DNA from: Lamellibrachia luymesi | Lineage: Eukaryota; Annelida; Polychaeta; Sabellida; Siboglinidae | Assembly (NCBI GenBank): GCA_009193005.1 | Contig: SDWI01000432.1 | Coordinates: 10,001-74,000 of the forward strand | Reading direction: 5' to 3' | DNA: 64,000 nt | Part shown: positions 57,701-60,700 of the stretch, one piece after another | How the letters are laid out: each line of letters begins with the position of its first letter | Numbering within the stretch: position 1 is the stretch's first letter | Translations under genes and position numbers: made by a program | Notes under the pieces: generated by a model | The model's input: only the letters and a program-made list of their open reading frames with translations | Databases searched by the model: none | What the model was told of the DNA's origin: nothing

Positions 57701-60700
57701 GCCAGGCTGACTACGCCCCATGCGAGCCTCCTGGACGTCGGGTTCAATAGAGCCCACATTTCACCACAAAGCAGTAGCAGTATTCCTAGAACAAATAAAA
57801 GAAACAATGGCATTACTATTGTCATGGAACACCCTTAAACCAAATAGCATAATGCCCTACATGCTATCACGCAGTCTATGAATACAACTACCTGCTTAAA
57901 AATACACTAGCTCTAACTGGAATAACTACAAAGGTGGGGCCAATTCGCTACACGAACAGTTCTAAAATCCAAGGTGGAAGGGAAGCGAGCTGCGTCCCAG
58001 CGTTAAAACCCGTGAACACTTCTGGGAAAGCCAAAACTCCCATGTCCACTATCGCAATCAAAAAATGGGAAAGCTTGGAGACATGAACACCCCACTTCCA
58101 CCAAAGATGTACAATTGCTGCTAACAAGTAAACACACAACAGGGAGAAAGATGGGGAGGAGGGTGGGACAAATTTTCAAAGCGCATCCACTCCGTATGCT
58201 TTCACAAAACGAAGTGGCTAGTCCAAGTTTGAAATCTGTAGCGTCGCGCAGCTGGTGCGCGCTGATTGGTTCAAAATATGGAGGCAGGCAAAGTGGGTCA
58301 CAGAGTGCGTCACCCAGCTCTGCTGGATTAGCATAATAGAATAAATTAGCAATGGACCAATCATTAATTGTATGTGGTGTTGCTCGCATAAAAACCCATA
58401 TGCAACATTGGCTGTGCCAATGTTGCATACTCTCATTTTTTAGAATTACATTTTTTTTAGTGTAATTGAACTTTTATGAGGCTTTGTAATTGACAGTTTC
58501 AGTTGAACTCAACCCTAGTAACAAAAATGCACGAATTCACCTAAAATTTAGTAAAAAGTCTTATTTAAATATGTAATTTTTTCATAAAACAACTTAGTTT
58601 TGAAGTGCTGTAATTGTAATCGAGCTGATATGATGGTGTATCATTGTCATTGACACTGCCTGGTGACTTCTTTCCCAGGATGCCATGACAAACCTTGTGA
58701 AGATCTCCCGCATCATCCGCACCTCCAAGGGCCACTGTCTGTTGGTGGGAGTTGGAGGCTCAGGGAAACAGTCCCTGACAAGACTGGCCTCCTACGTAGC
58801 CGGATACAAGTCATTCCAGATCACACTGACTAGGTTAGTGTTTTCTTGCCTACCATGCCATTCCAGACCACACTCTCCAGGTTAGTGTTTTCTTGCCTAC
58901 CATGCCATTCCAAACCACACTCTCCAGGTTTGTGTTTTCTTGCTTACCATGTCATTCCAGATCATGCTATCCAGATTAGTGATTCCTTGACAACCACGAG
59001 ATAATCACACAAAAACTTTATGGGTCTGTTTTATTTGACCTTTCCAGTCTTTCTATGACAAGAAATGGCCATTCGGGGTAGGTCATGTGGCCTCTCCGCG
59101 ACAAATAGAATACCTCGGAGAGGCCGTCTGGGTTGCTCTGGTCTCTCCAACTGCAGAGCATGTCACAGATGGAGAGAATCCAACATGTGACCAAAACATA
59201 TGGCAAACTATTCGTCCATTCTCTCACCATATTGTACAAATAAGTTCATTCCAATTACTATTATTACTACTACATTACAAACGTGTACATAATGTTTATG
59301 TGAGACACAAGAATAACGTAGGTGCACATAGCTGTAGTCTATTCTAGTATCACTAGTATAGGAGTCTCTTCGTCTGATGCTTCGCGGACAGATGGCACAT
59401 GGGTAGGTTATATGTTGCATAAGCAGAGAGATATATATTATATTATTTAGTATGCTAAATAAAGTTCCTCCAAGATTTTGAGGTGACCATAGCACCCCTC
59501 AAAACCCCACCTCCTAGACGGCTCTGTTTCACCAGAGAGAGGCAGCTTTTTTTGTCTGAGCTCCAGAAAATACAGGAAAATCCAGTTTGGAAGGGAAGTG
59601 ATTTTTCTTTAAAATTTACCTGTCATTTCCCTGTCTTTTTTAAAAAGAATTTATCTTTTGACATTTCAGCTTGTCACATATATTTATGCTGCAGGTCGTA
59701 CAACGTGAGTAACCTGATGGATGATCTGAAGGTACTGTATCGCACCGCGGGAGGCTCAGGGAAGGGCATCACATTCCTGTTTACGGACAGCGAGGTGAAG
59801 GACGAGGGCTTCCTTGAATACATGAACAACGTCCTCAGTTCTGGAGAGGTTCGTCGCTTTTTTGCGTCTTTAGCTATCCATTCTCGGTTATATTGGCAGT
59901 TACTACTGAATTCAAATGCAAACGTTGTCCGGTGTATTGTATTGTCCACCAAGGATTGATGAACAGTTGTATAAATATACCAACGATTGAAAAATAGTCA
60001 ATTAAGGTCCAGTTCTTTGCTGCTATTATCTCTAATATCTTCGTGGACAAACTCACACGGAGATCACCATTTTGTTGTGGCTGCTGCTAATCTGTGGAAC
60101 CGCCTGCCAGATTTAGTCAAGACGGTGAAGACATTGCCACAGTGTGCAAGATGTTTAAAAACTTCTATCTAGAGTAGTATTTTTATAATGTGCTTATGTC
60201 AGCATTTGTACACATTGTTTATTTCATTTTATATTATTTATGGTGAGACTATTTTTATTAAATTTGTCATGGACTATGTTTCAGAAAAACTATTGTTTGT
60301 ATGGTATTTTATTTTTGTAAATATAATTTTAAGTCATAGTTATCATGTATGTGAAGAGTCCGCGAGCTGTCATCATCATTATTATTATTATTTATTAATA
60401 AATCCAGTGTTAAAATTTCTGCCAGGTGTCCAACCTGTTCCCGAGAGACGAGATGGATGAAATCCTGCAGGAGCTTATCCCTGTAATGAAGAAGGAGTTC
60501 CCACGCCGTCCACCAACTAATGAGAACATGTACGACTACTACCTTGATCGTGTGAAGAAGAACCTTCATGTTGCACTCTGCTTCTCTCCGGTACGAACAA
60601 GCTTCTTTATTATACAGTGGACTCCATTTAACAGAATCACGTCGGGCTAGAACAATTTGATTTTCAAAAGGGGCTGATTTAGTTAAGAACAATTTCCCAA

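Noticed and set aside
56706..58439. Classification of the ~870-bp element as a Helitron
   Set aside because: The terminal hairpin and dimer fit, but there is no CTRR end or TC start, and copy A has an 18-bp target duplication.
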